Below are positions 1 to 5,592 of a DNA stretch of 5,698 nucleotides, piece by piece. Each line of letters opens with the position of its first letter. Position 1 is the stretch's first letter. The notes beneath the pieces are model-generated. The model was not told the origin of the DNA and searched no databases. It was given only the letters and a program-made list of their open reading frames with translations. Source of the stretch: Bacteroidaceae bacterium (lineage in GTDB: Bacteria > Bacteroidota > Bacteroidia > Bacteroidales > Bacteroidaceae); the NCBI GenBank assembly GCA_017558165.1, contig JAFYWE010000006.1, positions 1 through 5,698 on the forward strand, in the 5' to 3' direction. A program made the translations under genes and the position numbers.

Positions 1-158
1 AGCATCATCACACCCACAAGGTGACCGATGTGCAATGAATCGGCAGTAGGGTCAATACCAAGATAAGCACTTGTAAGTTCCTTCTGCAACTGTTCTTCTG
101 TTCCGGGGGTCATATCCTGGATCATGCCCCTCCATTTGAGTTCCTGTACAAAATTCAT
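1..158 (-). CDS. tyrS: Tyrosyl-tRNA synthetase, N-terminal part (cut by window edge)
   Basis: Cytoplasmic class I aminoacyl-tRNA synthetase that activates tyrosine with ATP and charges tRNA-Tyr. Only the first 52 codons are here; the gene runs off the left edge. The translation starts MNFVQELKWRGM and contains YLGIDPTADSLHIGHL (about residues 32-47). This is the start of the Rossmann fold, with the class I HIGH signature at residues 43-46; the G-x-DPTA-x-SLHxGHL run is characteristic of bacterial TyrS. The ATG at 156-158 is chosen because it gives the usual TyrS N-terminus and no better in-frame start lies upstream. The nearest gene upstream on the same strand is the hydrolase ending at 487, 328 bases away, so tyrS may have its own promoter in the AT-rich stretch 159-240, though I see no clear -7 box there. 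The KMSKS loop, anticodon-binding and S4 domains lie outside the window. Confidence 0.95.
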   Translation of the reverse strand, partial: MNFVQELKWRGMIQDMTPGTEEQLQKELTSAYLGIDPTADSLHIGHLVGVMM

Positions 159-295
159 AGTCTATTATATTTTTATCATTAACGTTCCTTTATAATTGAT
201 AATAATATAGATGTTTACCTAAAAACATAATACTCTGCATTGGTGTCATATCGACCGGATGGGAGATATCTCGTTTTTTTTGAGATCCATTGACA

Positions 296-367
296 AACAC
301 AAACCAATCGCGACCCGCACGGCACAAACCTTGTCAGTGCTACGTGCGACCTATCGCTGTTTGTGTT
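296..367. repeat. Nested inverted repeat (two stacked stems)
   Basis: The outer arms AACACAAAC (296-304) and GTTTGTGTT (359-367) are perfect reverse complements over 9 bases. Inside them, 316-325 and 337-348 form a further 10-pair stem interrupted only by a 2-base bulge at 341-342, with an 11-base loop (326-336). The outer left arm shares CACAAACC with 323-330, so the right arm at 359-367 could pair with either copy. There is no T-run after either end, so it is not a standard intrinsic terminator. Confidence 0.5.
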
Positions 368-378
368 ATTTGAGGTAC

Positions 379-412
379 TTTGACAATGCTTGCATCTACA
401 AGCATTGTCGAA
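379..412. repeat. Strong perfect hairpin (11-bp core stem, 6-base loop)
   Basis: GACAATGCTTG (382-392) and CAAGCATTGTC (399-409) are exact reverse complements around the loop CATCTA. In a plus-strand transcript the stem grows to 14 pairs (379-392 with 399-412, one of them a G-U). In a minus-strand transcript the G-U position becomes an A-C mismatch, which slightly favours the plus strand. No run of T follows on either strand, so it does not look like a rho-independent terminator for the upstream hydrolase gene. It could be a protein-binding site, an RNA stability element or part of a repeat unit. Confidence 0.6.
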
Positions 413-486
413 CTGAACTTTCGTCGCACCGCTCTGTCGGGATGGCATAAACAAATAATTTCTAGGTCAACTGCTATATTGTTGCT

Positions 487-1290
487 TTATAGTTTGTATA
501 GCTGCGACGGCGTGGTACGCTTGAGCACGTTGAGCTGCACGTCCTTGCCGGCTATTATACCATAGCGTCCGAACTCCATGGTCACAGCCTTGTATGCAAG
601 CTCGGGATGGTTATTCTCCTCACTGAGATGGCACAGCCATATATACTTGAGGTGCTCGTTGAAGTGCGAGGCAAGATAGCTTGCCGTAGCCTGGTTGCTA
701 AGGTGACCGCGAGGGCCAGATACACGCATCTTGAGAAACTCGGGATAGCGACCCATCAACAACATCTGCTCCTCATAGTTGGACTCTATGACAAGATAGT
801 TTGCCTGGTCCACGTATGATGACACAACATCTGTTATCTCACCCAAATCGGTTGCGATACAGAACTTCTTGTCACCCACCTCAATGAAATAGCCCACGTT
901 ATCGCTACCGTCATGCGGTACCTCGAATGGTGTTATCTCGAAATCACGGAAGATAATCTTCTCCTCTTTCTCTACGTAGCGCACATACATCGGGTCAATA
1001 AGCTTGGTGGTGCAGTAGTTGTGTGTAATACCCTTGTGCACCTCGCGTGTGGCATACACCGGTATGTTTGCCTTTCCTGAAATCACACCCAACGACTTGA
1101 TGTGGTCGGCGTGGTCGTGAGTGACAAATATCGCACATATACTCTCGAAGGGGATACCCTCTTTCTTCAAGGCCGTACGGATGGTCTTGGAGGGGATACC
1201 CGCATCGATGAGAATGCCGTAGTCACCCACCCCGAGGTAGTAACTGTTTCCGCAGCTTCCGCTGCCAATACTCATAAAACGAATCTCCAT
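487..1290 (-). CDS. MBL-fold metallo-hydrolase, YycJ/WalJ-like (probable nuclease)
   Basis: A complete 267-residue cytoplasmic protein of the metallo-beta-lactamase superfamily. Visible features: the N-terminal GSGSCGNS turn (residues 9-16) typical of the YycJ/WalJ group; the metal-binding THDHADH motif (H58, H60, D62, H63); further likely ligands H126 (VPHDGSDN) and D148 (ATDLG); the ESNYEE segment (169-174); GPRGHLSN with H196; and CHLSEENNH with H221. The last two motifs are hallmarks of the family. Members are about 260 residues long; WalJ/YycJ in Firmicutes is linked to the WalRK cell-wall regulon and has been described as a 5'-3' exonuclease, so DNA processing is a reasonable but unproven role here. 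The first ATG is preferred; an alternative Met at residue 6 would start just before the conserved GSGS turn. It lies 40 bases behind tamL on the same strand and is probably co-transcribed with it. Confidence 0.88.
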   Translation of the reverse strand: MEIRFMSIGSGSCGNSYYLGVGDYGILIDAGIPSKTIRTALKKEGIPFESICAIFVTHDHADHIKSLGVISGKANIPVYATREVHKGITHNYCTTKLIDPMYVRYVEKEEKIIFRDFEITPFEVPHDGSDNVGYFIEVGDKKFCIATDLGEITDVVSSYVDQANYLVIESNYEEQMLLMGRYPEFLKMRVSGPRGHLSNQATASYLASHFNEHLKYIWLCHLSEENNHPELAYKAVTMEFGRYGIIAGKDVQLNVLKRTTPSQLYKL

Positions 1291-1330
1291 ATATATATTT
1301 ATTTACTTCAAAAACAAAGTGCACGGCACA

Positions 1331-3646
1331 TCAGAATGGGTGTCCAATCGCAAAGTGCAATGCAAAATCCCTACCGAAATCAGGATTTATGACGGAATAC
1401 TTGTCCCTGCCGCTATAAGCGGGATTTACAGCCTTCATGGCTGCGTCAAGACGGAACACGAACATGTCAAGTTCCAGCCTGATACCGAGGCCATAGGAGA
1501 AGGCAAGCTCCTTATAGAAACTGCCTACGGCGAACTGTCCGCCAGGTTGCTCCTTATATTCACGCAGTGTCCAGATGTTTCCGGCATCGACAAACACCGC
1601 CGAATGCAGACGCCAGAACAGATGGGAACGGTACTCGACATTGAGGTCAAGCTTCACGTCACCCGACTGATTGATAAAGTCGATGTTAGAGCCCTTACTC
1701 CTGTAACGTCCCGGTCCCAATGTACGTACAGTCCAGCCGCGCATTCCATTGGCACCTCCCGCAAAGTAACGCTTCTCGAAGGGCAGAATCCTGGAGTTAC
1801 CATACGGATAGGCCACACCAAGACCCAAGTGCATAACAACAGAGTTGCGGTTGTCAATCTTCACTCGCGTTGTAAGGTCAAGGTCTCCCTTGACATACTG
1901 TGCATAGGCTATGTTAAGGAACGTATACTGGCCATCGCTGTTCTTGGGTGCATGTATTGCATTGGTAGCAAGGTACAGCAGGTTACCCGAACACTCCATA
2001 CCGGCACGTACGGAATAGGCCACGCGGTCAAAGCGTCTTGCCTCATCCAGTGATGAGTTATATGTGTAGGTATAGCCCAACTTGGTTATAAGCAGGTTCT
2101 CATAGTTGTACTTGAGGATAGAGTTCCTGTTTGAGATACTGTCAAGATACTCGCTCTTGAAAGTATCAGATATCCATGGAACATAGATGTAGTTGAGGTC
2201 AAGCACGTCAACCTTGTGGTTCGAGCGCTCTTTCTTGCTCCACATGTAACTCCATGACGCAGACAACACCCTACGGTTGAACTCAGGACGCTCCTGGGTG
2301 TTGAACTTGAGTGTGAACATTGTCGAGGAGACAAGCATGCGCTTGTCGGCAGGGATAAACCTTGACACCGCACCACCCCTGAAACGCAGGCTCAACTCGG
2401 CTCCATACTCAAGGAACATCTCGCCGGTGTATCCGTGCAGGTTCGATACAGCCTCATATGCACCGAACAGGCGCAATGAGAGCAACTCCGAACCCTTGAA
2501 CAGGTTCTTGTCCGAGAAGGTAAGCGATGTTGCCGCTCCTAGGTCACCGGCCGTATTTGTTCCCTCGACCTCAAAGCCCACCGAACTCCTCTTGCTGCGC
2601 TCATACATAATGTAGCAGTCAAGCAACGAGGTGTCGGCATGCTCACGCATACGCACGGTTGTGTACTTCAAGGCAGGCAACTGCACGAACGAGCTATGCG
2701 TCCTCTCGACATCACTCAACGAATAGAGCTTGCCACGTTCTACATACGTATTATTCGCAAGAACCTTAGGACGCACTACCGGGTCACCATTATAGAGTAT
2801 CCTACTGTCACCGTATGACATGGTATCACAACCGGCCAACGTAGCATCATCGATATGCAGACCTGCACCTGATACGAAATAGACGTTGCCTATGCGGTAC
2901 TGCTTGTGTTCCATCGGCAGTGCATCGGCCGACGGTGTATACAGCGCTATGTTCATTGTCAGCCTGACCTTATCGGAATGATGTACCGTATCGGCCGTAT
3001 ATGATATATAATCCTTCTGGAATCTGTAATATCCATTGTCCCTCAGCATCTCCGTAATGCGGCGGCGCTCATTCTCAAGGCCATCGACGCTGAACGGCAT
3101 TCCGGCCTTCAACAAAGACGAGGCAGAATCGGCCACAAGAATTTCCTCAAGTCTCTTGTCGGCTGTATTCAGGTTTATCTCCGAGATGTAGTATCTCTCA
3201 CGCTCATGCAGGTAGTATGTGGCTACCGCGCGTCTTTTCTCCAGGTCCTTGTCACACTCCAGGTCGACCGTCGCATGCAGGTAACCCTCGTTGCGCAACA
3301 TCTGCTCGATATTGGCACGGGTCACCTCCGCCATCTCCTCGTCATAGATGACCGGTGCCTCGCCGATACGCTTCAAGGCACGGTTTATCCACTTTGAGTC
3401 ATCAGTACCCGAAAGCGCATAGGTATACATAGGAAGCTTGAAAAGGCTGAACCATTTAGAATTGGGCTGCAGACGCATGTAGCTGTTGGCCTTGACGGCT
3501 GTTGAGCTGTTGGTAGAACATACTATCTCTACATCATCAAGGAGGCACTCTCCCTCAGGAACATACTTGTTCACAGAGCAAGAAAGCACCGTAAAGAGGC
3601 ACAAAAGCAAAAGCAGGACCTTTCTTAATGACATTATTACACCCAA
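1331..3646 (-). CDS. tamL: TamL-type outer-membrane lipoprotein of the Omp85/BamA family
   Basis: A 771-residue protein; TamL, described in Bacteroidota, is a lipidated TamA-like Omp85 protein thought to act with TamB in outer-membrane biogenesis. It opens with a basic and then leucine-rich signal peptide and a lipobox ending in LSC (C23), so LspA should process it. The mature N-terminus, CSVNKYVPEGECLL, is the usual TamL opening. Residues of about 30-350 form the periplasmic part with POTRA-like segments (YYISEINL at 152-159; YRIGNVYFVSG at 250-260). From about 355 to 771 the alternating beta pattern is a barrel: the Omp85 loop-6 motif appears as FAGGANGMRGW (628-638), followed by GPG (644-646), VFVDAGNIW (684-692) and a terminal Phe. 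The true start may be the in-frame ATG at 3634, because it gives a more typical signal peptide and a 5' leader of about 22 rather than 10 bases behind the -7 box. No tamB is in the window. Confidence 0.9.
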   Translation of the reverse strand: MGVIMSLRKVLLLLLCLFTVLSCSVNKYVPEGECLLDDVEIVCSTNSSTAVKANSYMRLQPNSKWFSLFKLPMYTYALSGTDDSKWINRALKRIGEAPVIYDEEMAEVTRANIEQMLRNEGYLHATVDLECDKDLEKRRAVATYYLHERERYYISEINLNTADKRLEEILVADSASSLLKAGMPFSVDGLENERRRITEMLRDNGYYRFQKDYISYTADTVHHSDKVRLTMNIALYTPSADALPMEHKQYRIGNVYFVSGAGLHIDDATLAGCDTMSYGDSRILYNGDPVVRPKVLANNTYVERGKLYSLSDVERTHSSFVQLPALKYTTVRMREHADTSLLDCYIMYERSKRSSVGFEVEGTNTAGDLGAATSLTFSDKNLFKGSELLSLRLFGAYEAVSNLHGYTGEMFLEYGAELSLRFRGGAVSRFIPADKRMLVSSTMFTLKFNTQERPEFNRRVLSASWSYMWSKKERSNHKVDVLDLNYIYVPWISDTFKSEYLDSISNRNSILKYNYENLLITKLGYTYTYNSSLDEARRFDRVAYSVRAGMECSGNLLYLATNAIHAPKNSDGQYTFLNIAYAQYVKGDLDLTTRVKIDNRNSVVMHLGLGVAYPYGNSRILPFEKRYFAGGANGMRGWTVRTLGPGRYRSKGSNIDFINQSGDVKLDLNVEYRSHLFWRLHSAVFVDAGNIWTLREYKEQPGGQFAVGSFYKELAFSYGLGIRLELDMFVFRLDAAMKAVNPAYSGRDKYSVINPDFGRDFALHFAIGHPF

Positions 3647-3662
3647 TTTTAAAAAATTCTTG

Positions 3663-3670
3663 CAAATATA
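3663..3670 (-). promoter_or_regulatory. -7 promoter box for tamL
   Basis: On the minus strand this reads TATATTTG, an exact match to the TAnnTTTG -7 consensus of Bacteroidota primary-sigma promoters. The start of transcription would fall near 3655-3657. The -33 region, 19 bases further upstream, reads CTTC, a poor match to TTTG. The box lies 16 bases before the ATG at 3646 and 28 before the one at 3634. Confidence 0.6.
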
Positions 3671-3693
3671 CGAAAATCTCAGAAGAATTGAAG

Positions 3694-3701
3694 TAGATTT
3701 G
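3694..3701 (+). promoter_or_regulatory. -7 promoter box for the RNA methyltransferase gene
   Basis: TAGATTTG exactly matches the Bacteroidota TAnnTTTG -7 consensus. Transcription would begin near 3708, giving a leader of about 25 bases to the ATG at 3733. No TTTG-like -33 element is present at the usual 19-21-base spacing, so the promoter may be weak or need help. It lies back to back with the tamL promoter, only 23 bases from that -7 box. Confidence 0.55.
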
Positions 3702-3732
3702 CACTACTTTAACGAAGAAGAAACAGACAAAA

Positions 3733-4491
3733 ATGCTAAGCAAGAATACACTCAAGCTGATAACATCACTTGAGCAGAAAAAATACAGGAAAGAGAGCGG
3801 ACTGTTTGTTGCCGAAGGCGGAAAGACTGTAAATGACCTCATAGACTGCGGACTTGTCGCCGAGAAGGTCATTGCTACCCGCGAGTGGCTTGACACACAC
3901 ACACTGCACGGTAGCCATAATGTGATTGAGGTGACGGAAGAAGAACTCAGACGCGCCAGTTTCCTGCGCGCCCCACAGGGTGTTTTGGCACTGTTCAGAC
4001 AGCCATCGCACACACTTGACCACGAAGCACCGGCAAAGAGGCTATGCCTTGACCTTGACAACGTTCAGGACCCCGGCAACTTGGGTACAATAGTGCGTCT
4101 GGCCGATTGGTTCGGCATTGAAGAGGTGTACTGCTCTACCGGCAGCGCCGACATCTACAACCCCAAATGCATACAGGCCACAATGGGAGCTGTGGGACGA
4201 GTAAAGGTTTTCTATACGGAACTGCCCGAGTTCCTGTCAAAGGTAAAGGAGAATGCCCCTGTATATGGTACATTCCTTGACGGCGAGGACCTGTACGACA
4301 AACAACTGGGCACAAACGGAATAATACTTATGGGAAATGAGGGAAACGGAATCAGCAAAGAGTGCGCACAACACGTAAACGAAAGGTTGTTCATACCCAA
4401 CTACCCTGCCGGACGCGAGACATCGGAGTCGCTGAACGTCTCTACTGCAACGGCCATAATCTGTGGAGAATTCTGTCGAAGGATGAGATAA
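3733..4491 (+). CDS. SpoU/TrmH-family RNA 2'-O-ribose methyltransferase
   Basis: A complete 252-residue SPOUT-class enzyme that transfers a methyl group from S-adenosylmethionine to a ribose 2'-OH in rRNA or tRNA. Residues 1-95 form the substrate-binding domain found in RlmB/TsnR-like members (KYRKESGLFVAEGGKTVNDL, 17-36; LRAPQGVLALF, 78-88). The catalytic knot domain follows with all three SpoU motifs: motif 1 LDNVQDPGNLGTIVRLADWFG (108-128, with N116 and R122), motif 2 ILMGNEGNGIS (198-208, with E203) and motif 3 IPNYPAGRETSESLNVSTATAI (221-242, with S231 and N235). Length and motif spacing are normal and the enzyme looks intact. The exact target nucleotide cannot be told from sequence, so no symbol is given. 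It is the only plus-strand gene, divergent from tamL and convergent with the 87-aa gene, 21 bases from its stop. The ATG fits the -7 box at 3694-3701. Confidence 0.93.
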   Translation: MLSKNTLKLITSLEQKKYRKESGLFVAEGGKTVNDLIDCGLVAEKVIATREWLDTHTLHGSHNVIEVTEEELRRASFLRAPQGVLALFRQPSHTLDHEAPAKRLCLDLDNVQDPGNLGTIVRLADWFGIEEVYCSTGSADIYNPKCIQATMGAVGRVKVFYTELPEFLSKVKENAPVYGTFLDGEDLYDKQLGTNGIILMGNEGNGISKECAQHVNERLFIPNYPAGRETSESLNVSTATAIICGEFCRRMR

Positions 4492-4512
4492 TGTCACAAA
4501 AACCGCGTACAC

Positions 4513-4776
4513 TCAAGCCAGACGGGTCAACACACCCCGTTCATCAGCAGAATAAGCATAGAGAGCCCCACCAGAACGGCGGAGCTCTTTATTTATATCG
4601 GATACCGCATGGGCATCATCCATGGAGCTGAGGTATATCTCCTCAACAAAGATCATCGATTGCGACTCACCTTTGAAAGGGGCTACCGAAAGAACCTTGC
4701 CTGCAGCCACATCAACGACTTGCGAACAGTGCTGTTCGCCGCAAGGCATATTCAGGATGCGTGCCACATACAACAT
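4513..4776 (-). CDS. Small uncharacterised protein (87 aa), third gene of the lspA unit
   Basis: I do not recognise this protein. It is 87 residues with no signal peptide or membrane segment, so it is probably cytoplasmic. The first half alternates hydrophobic residues as in beta strands (VARIL, SQVVDVAAGKVLSVAPF, MIFVEEIYL); the second half begins with a likely helix (DAHAVSDINKELRRS, 54-68). Two cysteines, C12 and C17, sit close together in PCGEQHC. The strand-turn-strand start, with 'VVDVAAGKVLSVAPF', is loosely like the small beta domain that opens many amidohydrolases, but no metal-binding catalytic motif follows; this likeness is speculative. It is supported as real by its position: the ATG lies 6 bases after the stop of the DUF4296 gene, the frame is uninterrupted, and it fills almost the whole space up to the convergent methyltransferase gene. 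Confidence 0.72.
   Translation of the reverse strand: MLYVARILNMPCGEQHCSQVVDVAAGKVLSVAPFKGESQSMIFVEEIYLSSMDDAHAVSDINKELRRSGGALYAYSADERGVLTRLA
4559..4591 (+). terminator. Possible intrinsic terminator of the methyltransferase gene, inside the convergent gene
   Basis: In a plus-strand transcript, 4559-4566 pairs with 4584-4591 (8 pairs, one G-U). After one mismatch, 4568-4569 pairs with 4581-4582, and 4571-4572 can pair with 4578-4579, leaving loop AGAAC. The 3' side runs into CTCTTTATTTATAT, a T-rich but not pure T tract. It lies about 70 bases after the methyltransferase stop at 4491, within the coding sequence of the opposite 87-aa gene, where it encodes around KELRRSGGALY. No better terminator is visible in the 21-base gap between the two stops. 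The T tract is imperfect, so this is a tentative call. Confidence 0.3.
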
Positions 4777-4782
4777 AGATTC

Positions 4783-5592
4783 TTATTTTTTACCTTTGGC
4801 TGTTTGGCTCTTTGACGGATGTATCCTTGTCAGCGAGATATTATTGAGGAAAAGCTTTGCAACGGCAGTGGTATCACTGTCTACATAGTACACAAAACCG
4901 GACACCGACTTCAGGCGGGTATCATGATTCCTGTTCATCGAGACAAGATACTCACCGTTCTCCACAATATCAATACCCTTGCCACCGACCGAACCGTCGT
5001 CATACTCAAACGACAGAGCTGCATGGGCAAGTTGTCTTATGCCCTGCACGCCACCTGAAGCAAACATGGCGCTGAACGAGAATGATATACTGTCACCCGC
5101 GACGAACGTAGAGTCCTTGGGAACATCAAATCCGAACGAGACATGACTGTCAAGAGCGGTACACGACAGCATCCTGTTACGCGAACCGGTCCACAGCTCT
5201 GCCGTATCGGTTGCCAGATATGCAGTCTCAAGATCAACTCCGACATCCATTGCACCGGCATTGACACTCATCTTGTCGACCTCGGCCTCAATACGTTTCT
5301 CCAAGTTCGTGTATATTCTCTGCAGATGCTTGGGGTAACGGTTATACCACGCCATTGACCTGTCGAACTGCTCCTGGGTCACATTGTGTCGCATAAAGAG
5401 ATAAGAGAAGAAGAGCTTCTCCTTGTAATCACCAGATGTATACTCCGAAGACATGGACTGCGCAAGATGATAGTCATAGAGCAATGCCTCCATCTTGCCT
5501 TGCGGAATCACATCCTCAGGCATCTTCACTTCACATGAGACAAGCAGAGTCGCAACAAGCAACAACTGTATACAGAACCGGCTACGCATCAT
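4783..5592 (-). CDS. DUF4296-type lipoprotein behind lspA
   Basis: A 269-residue predicted lipoprotein of unknown function. It has a short signal peptide with a lipobox ending LVSC (C20), so it should be exported, lipidated and cleaved by LspA. Residues of about 24-110 match the DUF4296 pattern: a start like MPEDVIPQGKMEALLYDYHLAQ, then a charged helical stretch with EQFDRSMAWYNRYPKHLQRIY and a coiled-coil-like LEKRIEAEVDKM. The rest (about 130-257) has regular beta-strand-like segments (SHVSFGFDV, SISFSFSAMF, KSVSGFVYYVDSD, LFLNNISLTRI), suggesting a second, extracytoplasmic beta domain, and ends in a lysine-rich tail. The start codon overlaps the lspA stop (ATGA), indicating translational coupling; the second ATG at 5589 is equally possible. 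DUF4296 proteins are typical of Bacteroidota and, to my knowledge, are often found beside lspA. The molecular role is not known. Confidence 0.85.
   Translation of the reverse strand: MMRSRFCIQLLLVATLLVSCEVKMPEDVIPQGKMEALLYDYHLAQSMSSEYTSGDYKEKLFFSYLFMRHNVTQEQFDRSMAWYNRYPKHLQRIYTNLEKRIEAEVDKMSVNAGAMDVGVDLETAYLATDTAELWTGSRNRMLSCTALDSHVSFGFDVPKDSTFVAGDSISFSFSAMFASGGVQGIRQLAHAALSFEYDDGSVGGKGIDIVENGEYLVSMNRNHDTRLKSVSGFVYYVDSDTTAVAKLFLNNISLTRIHPSKSQTAKGKK

Larger units (their letters stand above)
241..450. other. GC-richer, hairpin-rich intergenic element, possible dispersed repeat or structured RNA
   Basis: Base composition jumps from about 21% to 47% GC at roughly position 241 and falls again near 450, so the block looks inserted or separately constrained. 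It contains, in order: a palindrome plus T8 run (263-286); a long-range stem (296-304 with 359-367) enclosing a second stem (316-325 with 337-348); and a strong hairpin (379-412). CACAAACC also occurs twice as a direct repeat (298-305 and 323-330), and GTGCGAC (344-350) is the reverse complement of GTCGCAC (423-429), allowing another pairing. No transposase, tRNA or known riboswitch core is recognisable. It could be a dispersed intergenic repeat, a remnant of a mobile element, or a leader or small RNA. The structure is read directly from the sequence; the repeat idea is inference. Confidence 0.4.
159..486. other. Gene-free gap between the hydrolase gene and tyrS
   Basis: This 328-base gap has no gene I can support. 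It is made of three parts: an AT-rich stretch next to tyrS (159-240, 17 G/C of 82), a core at 241-450 (99 G/C of 210, 47%), and a short AT-rich stretch next to the hydrolase stop (451-486, 11 G/C of 36). Short open frames cross the core on both strands (215-454 minus, 259-450 plus, 380-565 plus), but they overlap each other, resemble no family I know and coincide with inverted repeats. I read them as by-products of a structured non-coding element. The AT-rich part probably holds the tyrS promoter and leader; no exact TAnnTTTG box is visible there. Confidence 0.6.

Noticed and set aside
159..240. Promoter for tyrS in the AT-rich stretch
   Set aside because: The composition suits a promoter, but no exact TAnnTTTG box with a TTTG at the right spacing can be found on the minus strand; the best candidates (around TATATTAT) are too loose to annotate.
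215..454. 79-codon open frame on the minus strand in the tyrS upstream gap
   Set aside because: It overlaps other open frames on the plus strand, has a composition unlike the neighbouring genes (many Cys, Ser, Arg), lies across the hairpins and matches no family I know. It is more likely a by-product of the structured element, though BLASTP could change this.
1309..1329. Terminator-like GTGC-CGT-GCAC followed by TTTGTTTTTG (minus strand) between tamL and the hydrolase gene
   Set aside because: The stem has only 4 pairs and the T tract is interrupted by G. It is too weak to call, and no separate promoter for the hydrolase gene is visible, so co-transcription seems simpler.
1319..2053. 244-codon plus-strand open frame opposite tamL
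   Set aside because: It lies wholly antisense to the well-supported tamL barrel region and the gap beside it, and has no recognisable domain. It is a shadow of the codon bias of tamL.
3555..4061. 168-codon minus-strand open frame spanning the divergent promoter region
   Set aside because: It is antisense to the methyltransferase start, crosses both promoters and overlaps the tamL start in another frame; its composition is not protein-like.
4521..4542. Small hairpin ACGGG...CCCGT just past the methyltransferase stop
   Set aside because: It has only 5 pairs, a 9-base loop and no T-run after it; the stem at 4559-4591 is a better terminator candidate.
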